Shown: positions 45,262 through 54,561 of the stretch, piece after piece | Position numbering within the stretch: position 1 is the stretch's first letter | How the letters are laid out: each line of letters starts with the position of its first letter | Assembly (NCBI GenBank): GCA_027078365.1 | Contig: JALWYQ010000001.1 | Location: 62,001-126,000, forward strand | Direction of reading: 5' to 3' | Source: Phycisphaerae bacterium | Lineage (GTDB): Bacteria > Planctomycetota > Phycisphaerae > Sedimentisphaerales > Sedimentisphaeraceae | Length of the DNA: 64,000 nucleotides | Position numbers and translations under genes: made by a program | Notes under the pieces: model-generated | Seen by the model: the letters and a program-made list of their open reading frames with translations, nothing else | Told to the model about the DNA's origin: nothing | The model's database searches: none

Positions 45262-45366
45262 GAACCTTCTCGTAATGGAATCATCACGAGAAGGGATAAT
45301 CTACTGAAAAAAAGTTGTAATTGCAAGAGATAACAGTGCAATATTCAAAATAATTCAGCAATATTA

Positions 45367-46116
45367 TTAGTGTTGTCTTAACCAACATAAGGCAGAACCC
45401 ACAGCAATAGTGCTAATGGCAGTAGGTTCTGGTACTGATTCTACTCTAATGTTGTCGATATAGACTCTTTCATCTGTTGAATTAGAATCAAATTCGATGT
45501 ATAGCTGAGCAGAATTCAACTTAGAGGTATCTGTTATTGTTGCTGTTATGGTTTGCCAAGTTCCATTTTTTGAATTATTCTCAATCTCATCGCCACTAAG
45601 GTCAAGTAGCACGGCAGCATTAACAGGGCTGTTTGAAGGTTTTAGGGCTACCAAGAGAGAATCATTTCCCTCATAGCTCGTGTCTTTAATGAATATATCT
45701 ACACTTATTTTTACTGCTAGAGAATTACTGAGGTCCATGCTGTCAAATGTCAATTGTGCCTTGCCGTCACAATCGCTTAGAACGTAACCTTGGTTTCCGT
45801 CAGAAAACTCTCCAACTGTAGATTTGGTCTTAATTACCCCGAAATACACACCGTTAGTTAGTCCCATGCTATCGCGTGTATTTATATATGAAGCTTTGAA
45901 GCCTAAATCACCATGGCTTTGTGAGCTAGATGTTGAATTAACGATAGGTTCATTTGGATTGTTTAACAATTGATGATTCTTGCTGGCATCTCCTGTGTCA
46001 GTGTATTTACCAGGGAATGCCTTTTCATTTTCAAAGCTGGTCTTGAACAGCATTTGTGCATTTACAATAGTAGACAAAACAATTAATAACATCATTGCAA
46101 ATAGTAGTTTTTTCAT
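45367..46116 (-). CDS. Secreted PEP-CTERM protein
   Basis: Exported protein with a signal peptide (MKKLLFAMMLLIVLSTIVNA, cleavage before QMLF) and a C-terminal sorting tail of PEP-CTERM type: VPEP at residue 228, a 15-residue hydrophobic stretch and a short polar end (RQH). Exosortase recognises such tails in Gram-negative bacteria that make extracellular polymer. The body is a beta-sandwich-like region rich in Ser/Asp/Thr, similar to the carbohydrate-binding type folds of this class (FKTSFENEKAFPGKYT; WQTITATITDTSK). GAGGG lies 8 nt before the ATG. Single-gene unit with a near-perfect promoter; no exosortase is in the window. Confidence 0.82.
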   Translation of the reverse strand: MKKLLFAMMLLIVLSTIVNAQMLFKTSFENEKAFPGKYTDTGDASKNHQLLNNPNEPIVNSTSSSQSHGDLGFKASYINTRDSMGLTNGVYFGVIKTKSTVGEFSDGNQGYVLSDCDGKAQLTFDSMDLSNSLAVKISVDIFIKDTSYEGNDSLLVALKPSNSPVNAAVLLDLSGDEIENNSKNGTWQTITATITDTSKLNSAQLYIEFDSNSTDERVYIDNIRVESVPEPTAISTIAVGSALCWLRQH

Positions 46117-46164
46117 TTCTTTTCCCTCAATTAAACAATAAAAATCACGTAAAACACGAAGGGT

Positions 46165-46193
46165 ATAATACCTGTTTCGGGTTGTACTGTCAA
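46165..46193 (-). promoter_or_regulatory. Strong sigma-70-like promoter of the PEP-CTERM gene
   Basis: Minus strand TTGACA (46193-46188), 17-nt spacer, TATTAT (46170-46165). It would give a leader of about 40 nt. The rest of the 349-nt gap to the PilX-like gene shows nothing I can support. Confidence 0.75.
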
Positions 46194-46465
46194 TTGTTTT
46201 TCTGGTAGAATACGAAGCTAAGGTGTTGTTTTCACGAATTAACTTCTCAGTATTATCAAGTGATAAGTTGTGTGGAAGGGTGTGTGTCGGTATGTAACTG
46301 CTTGTATTTAAAGAGGATATGGCAACAAATATAGGGTTCTGTTATTTGTATACACCCCTTGGTTTCGTAGAATTTATAAAGAGTTAAATTGCCAATAACT
46401 TCTTTAGCAATTGATGAGAAGTCCCGATATATCCTAGCGCTGTTTATACAGTTTGGAGGTAAATG

Positions 46466-48085
46466 ATGAAAGCAAGAATGATTAAATCTTCTAGAAGAGA
46501 GACAGGTTCTTGCATGGTATTAGCCATGATTTTTTTAATTGTATTTGTAAGTCTCTCGGTTGCAGTTACATCATATTCTAGTCGAAATCTGACAATATCA
46601 GTCAATCAGCAAAATTCTAATGAAGCGCTTGCTGCAGCAGCAAGTGGTGTTGAGTTTGCGTCAAGCATTGTAAATTCATTCGATTCTATTGATAGTACTG
46701 GTGACACAGTAAGCGAGAGTCAAGCAAATTCAACTTGGGATGCATTCGTAACGCATGTGAGGAGCTGTGGCTATGGTGGCGTTGCAGTCGCAAATCCAAT
46801 AAGAATAAATGATAGCAATGGATGGGGCTATCAATTGAGTATTCCACCAATTGCATTTAATTCTACTGGTGGAGCATTTTCTTTGAGATTTCTTCACTAT
46901 GATAATGACCCAACCAAAATTATTCTTGAATCTACAGGAACTGACGGGCATTTTTCACGCAAGATCTGTATGGATTACAGCATTCAAAAGGATGCTAAGG
47001 TTTTAGAATATGCGATTGCCTCTCGTGGTCGTATGATAATCACGGGAGACACAACCATTGAAGGAAGTGTTTTTAGTACTTGGTACAAGTCCGAGTGGCA
47101 TGCACCATTTGAATTGACAAGCGATTCAACAATACATGGGACGGTGAATGTAACGGTATCAGCTAGCGAGCTCTATAATGAAGGTAACCAGATGGAAACT
47201 CTGGATGAGAATTGGAATCCAGTTTACGATGAAGATGGTAACCGTGTTATTTCTCCGCAAGATACTCTACAAGGAGATGTTGAAGGTGTAAATTACGATA
47301 TTCCTGATGGTATTATGCCTGGCATGGACGAAGATGATTATGATACTAGTTCGTACCGAGCGCTATGCACAGAAATTCCAGCGGCATCTTATACTAGGCG
47401 AGAATATTTTCCTCATGTTTCAGGTGATTATACAGTTCCTAGCAAATCTTGGAGTTCAAAATTATATAGACATGTCTATATAAATCAGACATTTACAAAT
47501 GCAAGATTGCCTAAGGGAAGAAACGCATTATTTGAGAACTGTACATTTGAAGGGATTTTGTATATAGACTCAGATTCTTGGACTTCTAGTACGAGTAGAA
47601 CCAACAATGTGCGTTTTAACAATTGTCAATTTAACGGTGTTATAGTTACTTCAATTCCTAAAAATAGCTATATCCAGTGGCGTCAAAACTGCCTTTATTT
47701 TACAGGTAGTGCCGATTTTAATAATCAATACATGCAAGAAGCCACGATATTGGCACCAAATTTCAATGTTAACTTGGGTAATACAAGCGAGCTTGAAGAG
47801 GGTAGTGAATCTCACTTAACAGGTGCTGTGGTTGGTGGTATTGTTGACGTACGTGGTAATGCTAGGATAGACGGTACAATTATTTCGATGTATGATACAA
47901 GCCCACACAGCAATGGTTACGTAACGAATATTGGTTTTGCCGATGACGGAGGTAGTGAAGGTGGCGACCCTGGTGATATTGGCACCATAACGATTGTACC
48001 TCCTAAAAATAAAATGCTGCCAGGTGGAATAATTAGCGATATTATAATAATTCCTAAACAGGATACGTACAGGGAAGTCCTTTAG
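46466..48085 (+). CDS. PilX-like N-terminal protein with repeat-rich body
   Basis: The first 60 residues resemble PilX/minor pilin proteins: a basic start, ETGSCMVLAMIFLIVFVSLS as one membrane helix, and the EALAAAASGVEFASSIV stretch matching the 'AfqAAEAGle' helix. The body (about residues 150-480) consists of short beta repeats with N/C-rich turns (NALFENCTFEGILYID, NNVRFNNCQFNGVIVTS, GNARIDGTIIS), like a right-handed beta-helix or polymer-forming repeat. I start at 46466, where GGAGGT lies 5 nt upstream; the ATG three bases earlier is too close. 539 residues. No other pilus genes adjoin. Role as minor pilin or surface scaffold is inference. Confidence 0.65.
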   Translation: MKARMIKSSRRETGSCMVLAMIFLIVFVSLSVAVTSYSSRNLTISVNQQNSNEALAAAASGVEFASSIVNSFDSIDSTGDTVSESQANSTWDAFVTHVRSCGYGGVAVANPIRINDSNGWGYQLSIPPIAFNSTGGAFSLRFLHYDNDPTKIILESTGTDGHFSRKICMDYSIQKDAKVLEYAIASRGRMIITGDTTIEGSVFSTWYKSEWHAPFELTSDSTIHGTVNVTVSASELYNEGNQMETLDENWNPVYDEDGNRVISPQDTLQGDVEGVNYDIPDGIMPGMDEDDYDTSSYRALCTEIPAASYTRREYFPHVSGDYTVPSKSWSSKLYRHVYINQTFTNARLPKGRNALFENCTFEGILYIDSDSWTSSTSRTNNVRFNNCQFNGVIVTSIPKNSYIQWRQNCLYFTGSADFNNQYMQEATILAPNFNVNLGNTSELEEGSESHLTGAVVGGIVDVRGNARIDGTIISMYDTSPHSNGYVTNIGFADDGGSEGGDPGDIGTITIVPPKNKMLPGGIISDIIIIPKQDTYREVL

Positions 48086-48160
48086 CGATAGGGACTTATA
48101 GAGATAATTGATGTTTGGCGAAGAGTTCAAATTCCATATCTCTTTTGAGAGGATAATAGA

Positions 48161-48352
48161 ATGAAGCTTCGAATTTTGTTTTTTGTATTCTTTGTAGTGT
48201 TGTTGGTTTCTCCAGCGATTAGTCTTGCTAAATTTGTTAGAGGTAGCAATCCTTTAGCCTGCAAGAACTGTGTTGTTGCTACTGATGAGCAGGGCGACGA
48301 AGAAGATGGAGATGAAAACGAGAGTGAAGACCTCGAAGACTGCTATGAATGA
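48161..48352 (+). CDS. Small secreted Cys- and acid-rich protein
   Basis: A 63-residue product with a signal peptide (MKLRILFFVFFVVLLVSPAI, likely cut after LAxx near residue 23). The mature part of about 40 residues has CKNC (Cys34, Cys37), an Asp/Glu-rich tail and a third Cys at 61. I recognise no family. AGAGGA lies 7 nt before the ATG and a strong terminator follows 9 nt after the stop, both of which argue that it is a real gene. It follows the PilX-like gene by 75 nt on the same strand, probably one transcript. Confidence 0.65.
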   Translation: MKLRILFFVFFVVLLVSPAISLAKFVRGSNPLACKNCVVATDEQGDEEDGDENESEDLEDCYE

Positions 48353-48361
48353 TTTTAGCTC

Positions 48362-48392
48362 AAAGCTCCCGATTATTTCGGGAGCTTTTTTT
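48362..48392 (+). terminator. Rho-independent terminator of the PilX-like/small protein unit
   Basis: AAAGCTCCCGA (48362-48372) and TCGGGAGCTTT (48378-48388) form an 11-bp stem with a 5-nt loop and a seven-T tail (48386-48392). Confidence 0.92.
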
Positions 48393-48518
48393 ATAGATAT
48401 CTTGATTATCAGTATTGTCAATGCGTAAAATTCTGTTATTTCTCCCTATAGATATTGCGTTGTTTTCGATGGTTTTACCCCTGCAATTGCCATTTTCTAT
48501 TCTGCGTAGGCAAAATGC

Positions 48519-48546
48519 TTGCTAGAGCGATAATAATCTGTATAAT
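48519..48546 (+). promoter_or_regulatory. Sigma-70-like promoter of the phosphofructokinase gene
   Basis: TTGCTA (48519-48524) and a perfect TATAAT (48541-48546) stand 16 nt apart, giving a leader of about 78 nt. Confidence 0.65.
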
Positions 48547-48630
48547 TTCGGGTCTCTGTGGCCTAAATTGTTTTGGGTTATATATAACAATAATTAAGTA
48601 ATGTTACTTTTCTATTTGGAAGGCTCTAAA

Positions 48631-49842
48631 ATGGCAGAAGTTCTCAAGGGTAACGCAGTTGTTAGCCAATCTGGTGGTCCAACTGCAGTTATCAATGCAT
48701 CTCTTGTTGGAGTGATTGAAGCAGCACAGGCAAATCCTAACATAGATAAAATATTTGGGGCGGTTCATGCTGTTGCTGGTATGAAAGCTGATAACTTTAT
48801 CGATTTAACAAATATTGATGCGCAAACGCTAGAAATAGTCGCCAAAAGTCCATCTTCAGCTCTTGGTTCAAGTAGAGATAAACCTGATGCTGAATACGTT
48901 AAGGCGATTGTTGAGGTTTTGAAGAAGAGAGATATTAGGTATTTCTACTATATCGGCGGTAACGATTCAGCTAATACATGTAAGATTGTAAACGAGGAAG
49001 CACAAAAGCTTGGTTACGAGCTACGCGCTTTCCACGTGCCAAAGACGATTGATAACGATTTACGTACAACTGACCATTGCCCAGGTTATGGTAGTGCTGC
49101 TAACTTTGTGGCACGCGCACTTCAAGGTGACGACCTAGATAACCGCGCACTTCCGGGTGTTAAAATAGATATAATAATGGGTCGTGACGCTGGTTGGCTG
49201 ACAGCAGCAACTTCACTTGGTCAACAAAGAGAAGATGATGGTCCTCATCTAATTTATTTCCCTGAACGCAGAGTGTCTATGGAGAAGTTTGTCTCAGAAA
49301 TAAAAGAGGTTTATTCTCGTCTTGGCCGTTGCGTCGTTGCAGTAAGTGAAGGGATTAAGGATGAAAACGGCGTTGTATGGGCGAAGAGAATTGCTGAGAA
49401 TGCAGAAGTAGATGCCCATGGTAATGTTCAGCTGTCAGGAAGCGGTGCTCTTGCAGATTTCCTTGCTTCGCAGGTAAAAGAAAACTCTGACATTTCTCGT
49501 GTTAGAGCTGATACATTTGGTTATCTTCAAAGGTCGTTTGCTGGTTTACAGAGTGAAGTTGATGTTGTTGAAGCTCGTGAAACCGGTCGCAAGGCGGTTG
49601 AGTTTTCTATGGAGTACGAAAGTGGTTCTGCCATCATGAAGCGTGTTGGAGATGGTGAGAATTATGCTGTTGAGTTTGAGCGTACAGAATTAAAAAATGT
49701 AGCTGAATTCACAAAAGATCTCCCTGATGAATTTATCAATGAAGCGGGTAACGGTGTAACTGATGCTTATAAGGCATACGCAAGACCGCTTGTTGGAGAA
49801 TTGCCAAAAACCGAATATCTCGCCAATAGAGAAAGAGTCTAA
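48631..49842 (+). CDS. pfp: 6-phosphofructokinase, probably pyrophosphate-dependent
   Basis: Phosphorylates fructose 6-phosphate. SQSGGPTAVINASLVG opens the nucleotide/PPi site, GGNDSANTC lies where ATP enzymes have GGDGS and PPi enzymes usually GGDDS, and PKTIDNDL holds the catalytic Asp with Lys before it. GRDAGWLTAATSL and HCPGYGSAA resemble the PPi clade. The bulky residue after Gly-Gly-Asn favours PPi over ATP, an inference from known enzymes. 403 residues from the ATG at 48631, where GGAAGG lies 7 nt upstream. Bounded by its own promoter and terminator. Confidence 0.9.
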   Translation: MAEVLKGNAVVSQSGGPTAVINASLVGVIEAAQANPNIDKIFGAVHAVAGMKADNFIDLTNIDAQTLEIVAKSPSSALGSSRDKPDAEYVKAIVEVLKKRDIRYFYYIGGNDSANTCKIVNEEAQKLGYELRAFHVPKTIDNDLRTTDHCPGYGSAANFVARALQGDDLDNRALPGVKIDIIMGRDAGWLTAATSLGQQREDDGPHLIYFPERRVSMEKFVSEIKEVYSRLGRCVVAVSEGIKDENGVVWAKRIAENAEVDAHGNVQLSGSGALADFLASQVKENSDISRVRADTFGYLQRSFAGLQSEVDVVEARETGRKAVEFSMEYESGSAIMKRVGDGENYAVEFERTELKNVAEFTKDLPDEFINEAGNGVTDAYKAYARPLVGELPKTEYLANRERV

Positions 49843-49860
49843 TATCGAGTGAATAATGAA

Positions 49861-49893
49861 AAAGCCTCGTAACATAAGTTACGGGGCTTTTTT
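49861..49893 (+). terminator. Bidirectional terminator between pfp and mraY
   Basis: AAAGCCTCGTAAC (49861-49873) and GTTACGGGGCTTT (49878-49890) form a 13-bp stem with loop ATAA. T runs follow on the plus strand and, read the other way, on the minus strand, so it can serve convergent mraY too. Confidence 0.9.
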
Positions 49894-49918
49894 AATGGCA
49901 TACTTTGATTGTTGGTTT

Positions 49919-51055
49919 TTATCTTAGTTTCAAAGTCGCGATTGCAATTGCCGCGAAGGCAATTGATAAGAGCCAAAATCTTACAACTACTTGTTGTTCT
50001 GTCCAGCCACCTAGATGGAAGTGGTGGTGTATTGGAGCACATCTAAAGATTCGTTTGCCACCCGTGTATTTAAAGTAAAGCACCTGTAGTACAACACTGC
50101 CGAGTTCCATTACAAATACTCCACCGATTAGCATTAACAAGATCTCATTTCTTGTAACTAGTGCGCCGTAGCCCATAGCAGCACCAAGTGGTAACGAGCC
50201 AGTGTCTCCCATAAACACCTGCGCTGGCTGACAATTGTACCAAAGAAAGCCGAGTATGGCTCCCAATACCGCGCAGAAGAAGATGCTTAACTCTCCTGAT
50301 TGCGGAATGTGTGGCAAGAGTAGATAGCTTGACCAAGTTATTGGATTGGTTCGTGCCATCGTTTCGCTTGCTACATAGCACAGAAAAGCAAGTACGGCTG
50401 CCATAATAGCCACGCATCCAGACGCCAATCCATCCATTCCGTCTGTAATATTAACGGCATTGCTAGTTCCAGAGATGTATACTGTTGCAATTATTGTGAA
50501 AAGCCCTATGTGGATAGGGATACCCTGTTTGTAAAATGGCAACCAGAGCATTAGTGCATCAGGTATATTCTTGAAGTCTGAATAAAGAAATGTTGCGATT
50601 AAGAAGGCGCCGCCAAATTGGAACACCAATTTTTCCCAAGGATACAGGCCATCACGTGAGCGATTCTTTATCGCTTGTGTTAATTTTAGCCAATCATCGG
50701 CAGCTCCAATCCCTCCAAACCATATTAATATGAAGATTGCCTTCTGGATGAATGGGTTATTTAATTTTGCCCACAGCAATGTTCCCGATATTATTGAAAA
50801 TAAAATTAACAGACCTCCCATAGTAGGGGTGTTCTTTCGGTCGCGCATCAATTCGTTAAGAGCCGTGTGGTTAAATTCAGGTCTATCGCCAATTTTTCGT
50901 TTTAATAGCCAGCGTATAAGGGTTGGTCCTAAAAGCAGTGCAAGCAAGAGGCTTGTAATAGCTGCCATGATGCATCTAAAGGCTACGTCCTCGTACGCGT
51001 AGAAACCAAGCTTGTCCCAGAAATTTTTAGTTGCATGTAGAAAATGATATATCAC
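49919..51055 (-). CDS. mraY: Phospho-N-acetylmuramoyl-pentapeptide transferase
   Basis: Makes lipid I on the inner membrane. The polytopic protein has about ten spans and the conserved acidic motifs: GAADDWLKL, the Mg-binding NITDGMDGLASG and MGDTGSLPLGA, and the end PIHHHFHLGGW. 378 residues, family length. GTG start with AGGA 6 nt upstream. It follows murF by 98 nt with the division/wall genes in the order murE-murF-mraY. The presence of MraY and MurE/F shows that this host builds peptidoglycan. Confidence 0.96.
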   Translation of the reverse strand: MIYHFLHATKNFWDKLGFYAYEDVAFRCIMAAITSLLLALLLGPTLIRWLLKRKIGDRPEFNHTALNELMRDRKNTPTMGGLLILFSIISGTLLWAKLNNPFIQKAIFILIWFGGIGAADDWLKLTQAIKNRSRDGLYPWEKLVFQFGGAFLIATFLYSDFKNIPDALMLWLPFYKQGIPIHIGLFTIIATVYISGTSNAVNITDGMDGLASGCVAIMAAVLAFLCYVASETMARTNPITWSSYLLLPHIPQSGELSIFFCAVLGAILGFLWYNCQPAQVFMGDTGSLPLGAAMGYGALVTRNEILLMLIGGVFVMELGSVVLQVLYFKYTGGKRIFRCAPIHHHFHLGGWTEQQVVVRFWLLSIAFAAIAIATLKLR

Positions 51056-51153
51056 TTTGAGTCCTATATCTGTAGCAATTACTTTCTGAGTTGAACTATC
51101 TCAAAGGCAAAAGCAACACCATTACTGTGCATCAGCTAGAATTGCCTGAGGAG

Positions 51154-52467
51154 CTAACCAGAAATACGATTGATGACTTTTTCTAAGCCAACGCTTCTTG
51201 AAGCCTTGACCAGTACTATATCGTCTTTTTTGAGAAAACTATCCAATTTATCGCATAGCTTTTCAGTATTATCAAAATACTCTGTCTCAATTATTGAATT
51301 GACTTGCTTTGCAGATTCACTAACTAAATTGCCATAAGGACCAACAGTCAAGAGTAGAGATATCCCAGACTCTCCAATTTTTTTTCCAAGCTCTTGATGG
51401 AGACAATTAGCTTCGTCTCCTAATTCTCCCATTGTTCCAGCTATGAATACTTTTCTGCGTTTTTTATCTAAGGAGCTGATGTAGTCTATGGCATTTTCCA
51501 TCGAAGCTGGATTAGCATTGTAACAATCGTTAATTATTGTCATGCCCATGGTCCCTATTATCTCCATGCGCATACTTGAGCCTTTAAAACTAGAGAGACG
51601 GTTGACAAAATAATCTTTATCTATGCCAAGCGTTTTACATATGCACCAGAGGCATTGAGCGTTTTCTAAATAACCATTACCCGGTAGAGAAAAATTGACT
51701 AATTCTCCATCGATGTTTAGCTTGGTTTGATTCTTTTCTTTTTTAAAAGTTGTGTATGGAATTTGTTTTTTGTCTAGATAGCTTGTTATTTCTTTCTGAG
51801 CGTTTACGATTAATGTTGCAAAAGGACGCATGCCATCAACGATTGAACATTTCTCTTTCACGATATTTTCTATACAACCAAAGCCTTCTAAATGCGCAGG
51901 TGCAACTTTCGTTATCACTCCAATATTTGCTCCGGCAATTTTTGATAGATAAGAAATCTCTCCCATGTGATTTGAGCCTATCTCAGTTATGAGTAGCTCT
52001 GTATCTTGGTCTGCGCCCAAGATAGTTAGCGGCAAACCAATCTCATTATTAAAACTTTTTATAGCGCAGTGAGAATTAAATTTTTCTTCAACGATATGTT
52101 TTAGCATATCTCTGGTTGTTGTCTTGCCAATCGAACCAGTAATGGCTATCACTTTGCACGACAGATTATCTCTGTGAAACTTTGCAAGTTTTCCAAGGGC
52201 TAAAACGGTGTCATCTACAATCACTATTGCCTTGCCATTAGGAATCTTTATATCATCAAGTTTTGAAACTACAGCGCAGCTACAATCGGAGTCAAACGCT
52301 TGATTGACAAATTTGTGTCCATCAAAATTATCTCCATTTATTGCAAAGAAACAGTCGTTCTTTTTTATGTCTCTAGAATCAGTTGATATTCTATAAACGC
52401 TACTACAGGCGCAGCCAACTATTTCACCATCAATTGCAGTTGCTATTTGCGAGACACTGTAATTCAT
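51154..52467 (-). CDS. murF: UDP-MurNAc-tripeptide-D-Ala-D-Ala ligase
   Basis: Adds D-Ala-D-Ala to the muramyl tripeptide. Mur ligase ATP loop GSIGKTTTRDML near residue 110, the EIGSNHMGEISYL stretch and NDCYNANPASMENAI are typical of MurF. The C-terminal domain closes with LVKASRSVGLEKV. 437 residues. The start overlaps the murE stop in ATGA, with GGAG 5 nt upstream, so murE and murF are translationally coupled. Confidence 0.95.
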   Translation of the reverse strand: MNYSVSQIATAIDGEIVGCACSSVYRISTDSRDIKKNDCFFAINGDNFDGHKFVNQAFDSDCSCAVVSKLDDIKIPNGKAIVIVDDTVLALGKLAKFHRDNLSCKVIAITGSIGKTTTRDMLKHIVEEKFNSHCAIKSFNNEIGLPLTILGADQDTELLITEIGSNHMGEISYLSKIAGANIGVITKVAPAHLEGFGCIENIVKEKCSIVDGMRPFATLIVNAQKEITSYLDKKQIPYTTFKKEKNQTKLNIDGELVNFSLPGNGYLENAQCLWCICKTLGIDKDYFVNRLSSFKGSSMRMEIIGTMGMTIINDCYNANPASMENAIDYISSLDKKRRKVFIAGTMGELGDEANCLHQELGKKIGESGISLLLTVGPYGNLVSESAKQVNSIIETEYFDNTEKLCDKLDSFLKKDDIVLVKASRSVGLEKVINRISG

Positions 52468-53894
52468 TTCTTCTCCAAACAGTCTTTAGCGATTACTCTA
52501 TCATCAAATGGATATTTCGTTTCTCCTATTATCTGGTAATCTTCATGTCCTTTACCGGCCAATAATAAGATGTCGTCCTTTTCGATAAAATTGATTGCAA
52601 GTTCGATTGCTTTCTTGCGATCTGGTTCAATAACAACATTTGTCAAGTTATCGGAGAAACCCTTCTTGACATCTTCAATAATCTCCAAAGGTGATTCGTT
52701 TCTTGGGTTATCGCTAGTTAGAAAAATATTATCTGCGTAGTTTTGCGCGACCCTTGCCATTCTCGCACGTTTACTTTTATCCCTATTGCCACCACATCCA
52801 AACAAAACTACAAGCCTAGATTTGCAGAGATTACGCAGAGTTTTTAAGACATTGGCAAGAGCGTCATCTGTATGGGCGTAATCCACCACGACGCAAAAGT
52901 CTTTGTCAGTATCAACACGTTCTAATCTTCCCGGAACATTCTTGATAGCTTCTATGCCTTTCTTGATGCTTTCTAAACTAAAGCCTCCTCTCAAGCAAAT
53001 TCCAGCAGCGGCTAGTTGATTGCTGATGTTGTATCGACCAAGCAGAGGTGTATTGATTTCGACACTCTTGTTGTTAAATGAAAGTTTGTATCGAGTTGCT
53101 TGAGTATCGCTAGATATTATTTGGGCGTTAATATCAAAGTCTTTTCCAATTCCATAGTACAGGACTCTAGCTTTTGTCTTTGCTGCAATTTTCTTTGACT
53201 CTTTAATTTCACCATTTAATATAGCCCAACTTGTAGGCTTTAGAGATTCAAACAAAAGACTCTTTGCATTTAGATAATTATCCATTGTCTTGTGATAGTC
53301 GAGATGATCGCCGGTTAGATTAGTAAATGCTGCAGCGATAAAATCAAAACAAGAGAGTCTGTCTTGAGTAAGCGCATGGCTACTTGCTTCAATTGCTAGG
53401 AAGTTGCAACCATTCTTCTTCATTGCGCTGGTCATCTGCGCCAACCTCATGGCATCTGGAGTTGTCATGTCTGCGGGAATTGTTTTCTTCTCATCTCCAA
53501 TGTCGTATTCAACAGTCCCGATTAATCCGCATTTTTGATTCGCCTGATTAATTATGGATCGCACTATATAACAAGTTGTAGTTTTTCCATTGGTTCCGGT
53601 TACAGCTAAAGCCTTTAGGCTTGAGGCAGGGTTGCCGTATTTTATCTGCGCAAGTTTTGCATAGGCATCTCTGGAGTTGTTGACAACAACAATTTTATCG
53701 TCGGGAATTGTTTTGTTCTCGGCGACGACGTAATTCGCACCCAAATTGAGAACCTTTTGGATATGGTCATGTCCATCAAAGCGAGTGCCTTTTATAGCAA
53801 CAAAGATGCCGCCAGATTTGAGTTCGCGTGAATCACATGTTACTTGGGTTTCTCTGTTGCTATTTAAGAAAGATGCTAGTTTTTCAAAATCCAT
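52464..53894 (-). CDS. murE: UDP-MurNAc-L-Ala-D-Glu:meso-DAP ligase
   Basis: Adds meso-diaminopimelate at the third position of the stem peptide. The ATP loop is GTNGKTTTCYIVRSI, the DYAHTDDALANVLKTL region is typical, and LTSDNPRNESP carries DNPR, the motif that marks meso-DAP rather than L-lysine enzymes. 476 residues, normal. AAGGTGAG lies just before the ATG. First gene of the murE-murF-mraY run; the rest of the division/wall cluster (ftsI, murD, ftsW) is not in this window. Confidence 0.96.
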   Translation of the reverse strand: MDFEKLASFLNSNRETQVTCDSRELKSGGIFVAIKGTRFDGHDHIQKVLNLGANYVVAENKTIPDDKIVVVNNSRDAYAKLAQIKYGNPASSLKALAVTGTNGKTTTCYIVRSIINQANQKCGLIGTVEYDIGDEKKTIPADMTTPDAMRLAQMTSAMKKNGCNFLAIEASSHALTQDRLSCFDFIAAAFTNLTGDHLDYHKTMDNYLNAKSLLFESLKPTSWAILNGEIKESKKIAAKTKARVLYYGIGKDFDINAQIISSDTQATRYKLSFNNKSVEINTPLLGRYNISNQLAAAGICLRGGFSLESIKKGIEAIKNVPGRLERVDTDKDFCVVVDYAHTDDALANVLKTLRNLCKSRLVVLFGCGGNRDKSKRARMARVAQNYADNIFLTSDNPRNESPLEIIEDVKKGFSDNLTNVVIEPDRKKAIELAINFIEKDDILLLAGKGHEDYQIIGETKYPFDDRVIAKDCLEKK

Positions 53895-53984
53895 TTCTCA
53901 CCTTTATCTTATGGTTGTATTACTAGAGCTATTGTAATGGATACGCTTGAGAGTCAAAGCAAAAGATATAAATTTATATCGGCA

Positions 53985-54013
53985 TAAAAAAAGCCTCCAG
54001 TAATTTGGAGGCT
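53985..54013 (-). terminator. Terminator of trxA
   Basis: Minus strand AGCCTCCA (54013-54006), a 6-nt loop and TGGAGGCT (53999-53992), then seven T. It lies 25 nt past the trxA stop and separates it from murE. Confidence 0.9.
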
Positions 54014-54038
54014 CAGTATTATTTAGTTCTGTAGTTTT

Positions 54039-54365
54039 TTAGCAAGCTGCATCTATCGCGTCGGTAATATCTTTTTTGCTTGTGAGACCAACCCATTTTC
54101 TCTCTATTTGTCCATTCTTAAAGAGGATGATTGTTGGGATTGCGTTGATTTGATATTCCATCGCAGCTTCACGGTGCTCGTCTGTATCAAGTTTACAGAT
54201 CTTTGCCTTGCCAGCATATTCGTCAGCAATCTCTGCGATAACAGGAGCAATCATCTTACAAGGGCCACACCAAGGTGCCCAGAAATCTACTAATACTGGT
54301 GTATCAGAAGAGTTGACAATTTCATCAAAAGTAGCATCTGTTAAGTTTATTACGTTTGCGGCCAT
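54039..54365 (-). CDS. trxA: Thioredoxin
   Basis: General disulfide reductant served by TrxB at 36.9 kb. FWAPWCGPCKMIAPV carries the active-site CGPC, and PTIILFKNGQI holds the cis-Pro. 108 residues, the standard length. AAAGG lies 7 nt before the ATG. It is a single-gene unit with a strong promoter and terminator, consistent with high independent expression. Confidence 0.97.
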   Translation of the reverse strand: MAANVINLTDATFDEIVNSSDTPVLVDFWAPWCGPCKMIAPVIAEIADEYAGKAKICKLDTDEHREAAMEYQINAIPTIILFKNGQIERKWVGLTSKKDITDAIDAAC

Positions 54366-54412
54366 TATTAAACCTTTCCGTTTATAGATTACAATATGAA
54401 TTACGTCTTAAT

Positions 54413-54441
54413 ATTCTATTTATTTGTACTGTTACTGTCAA
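54413..54441 (-). promoter_or_regulatory. Strong sigma-70-like promoter of trxA
   Basis: Minus strand TTGACA (54441-54436), 17-nt spacer, TAGAAT (54418-54413), about 47 nt before the trxA start. Confidence 0.75.
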
Positions 54442-54561
54442 TTGCTATTTACGCTGTTGAATCAATTTAGTTTTTCTAATGTTATTTTATCTTAATGAAG
54501 AGAATGCATTGTGCGCAGAGCCAAGAGAGATAGCCTTTTGGGGTATTGCTTTTGTTTTATC

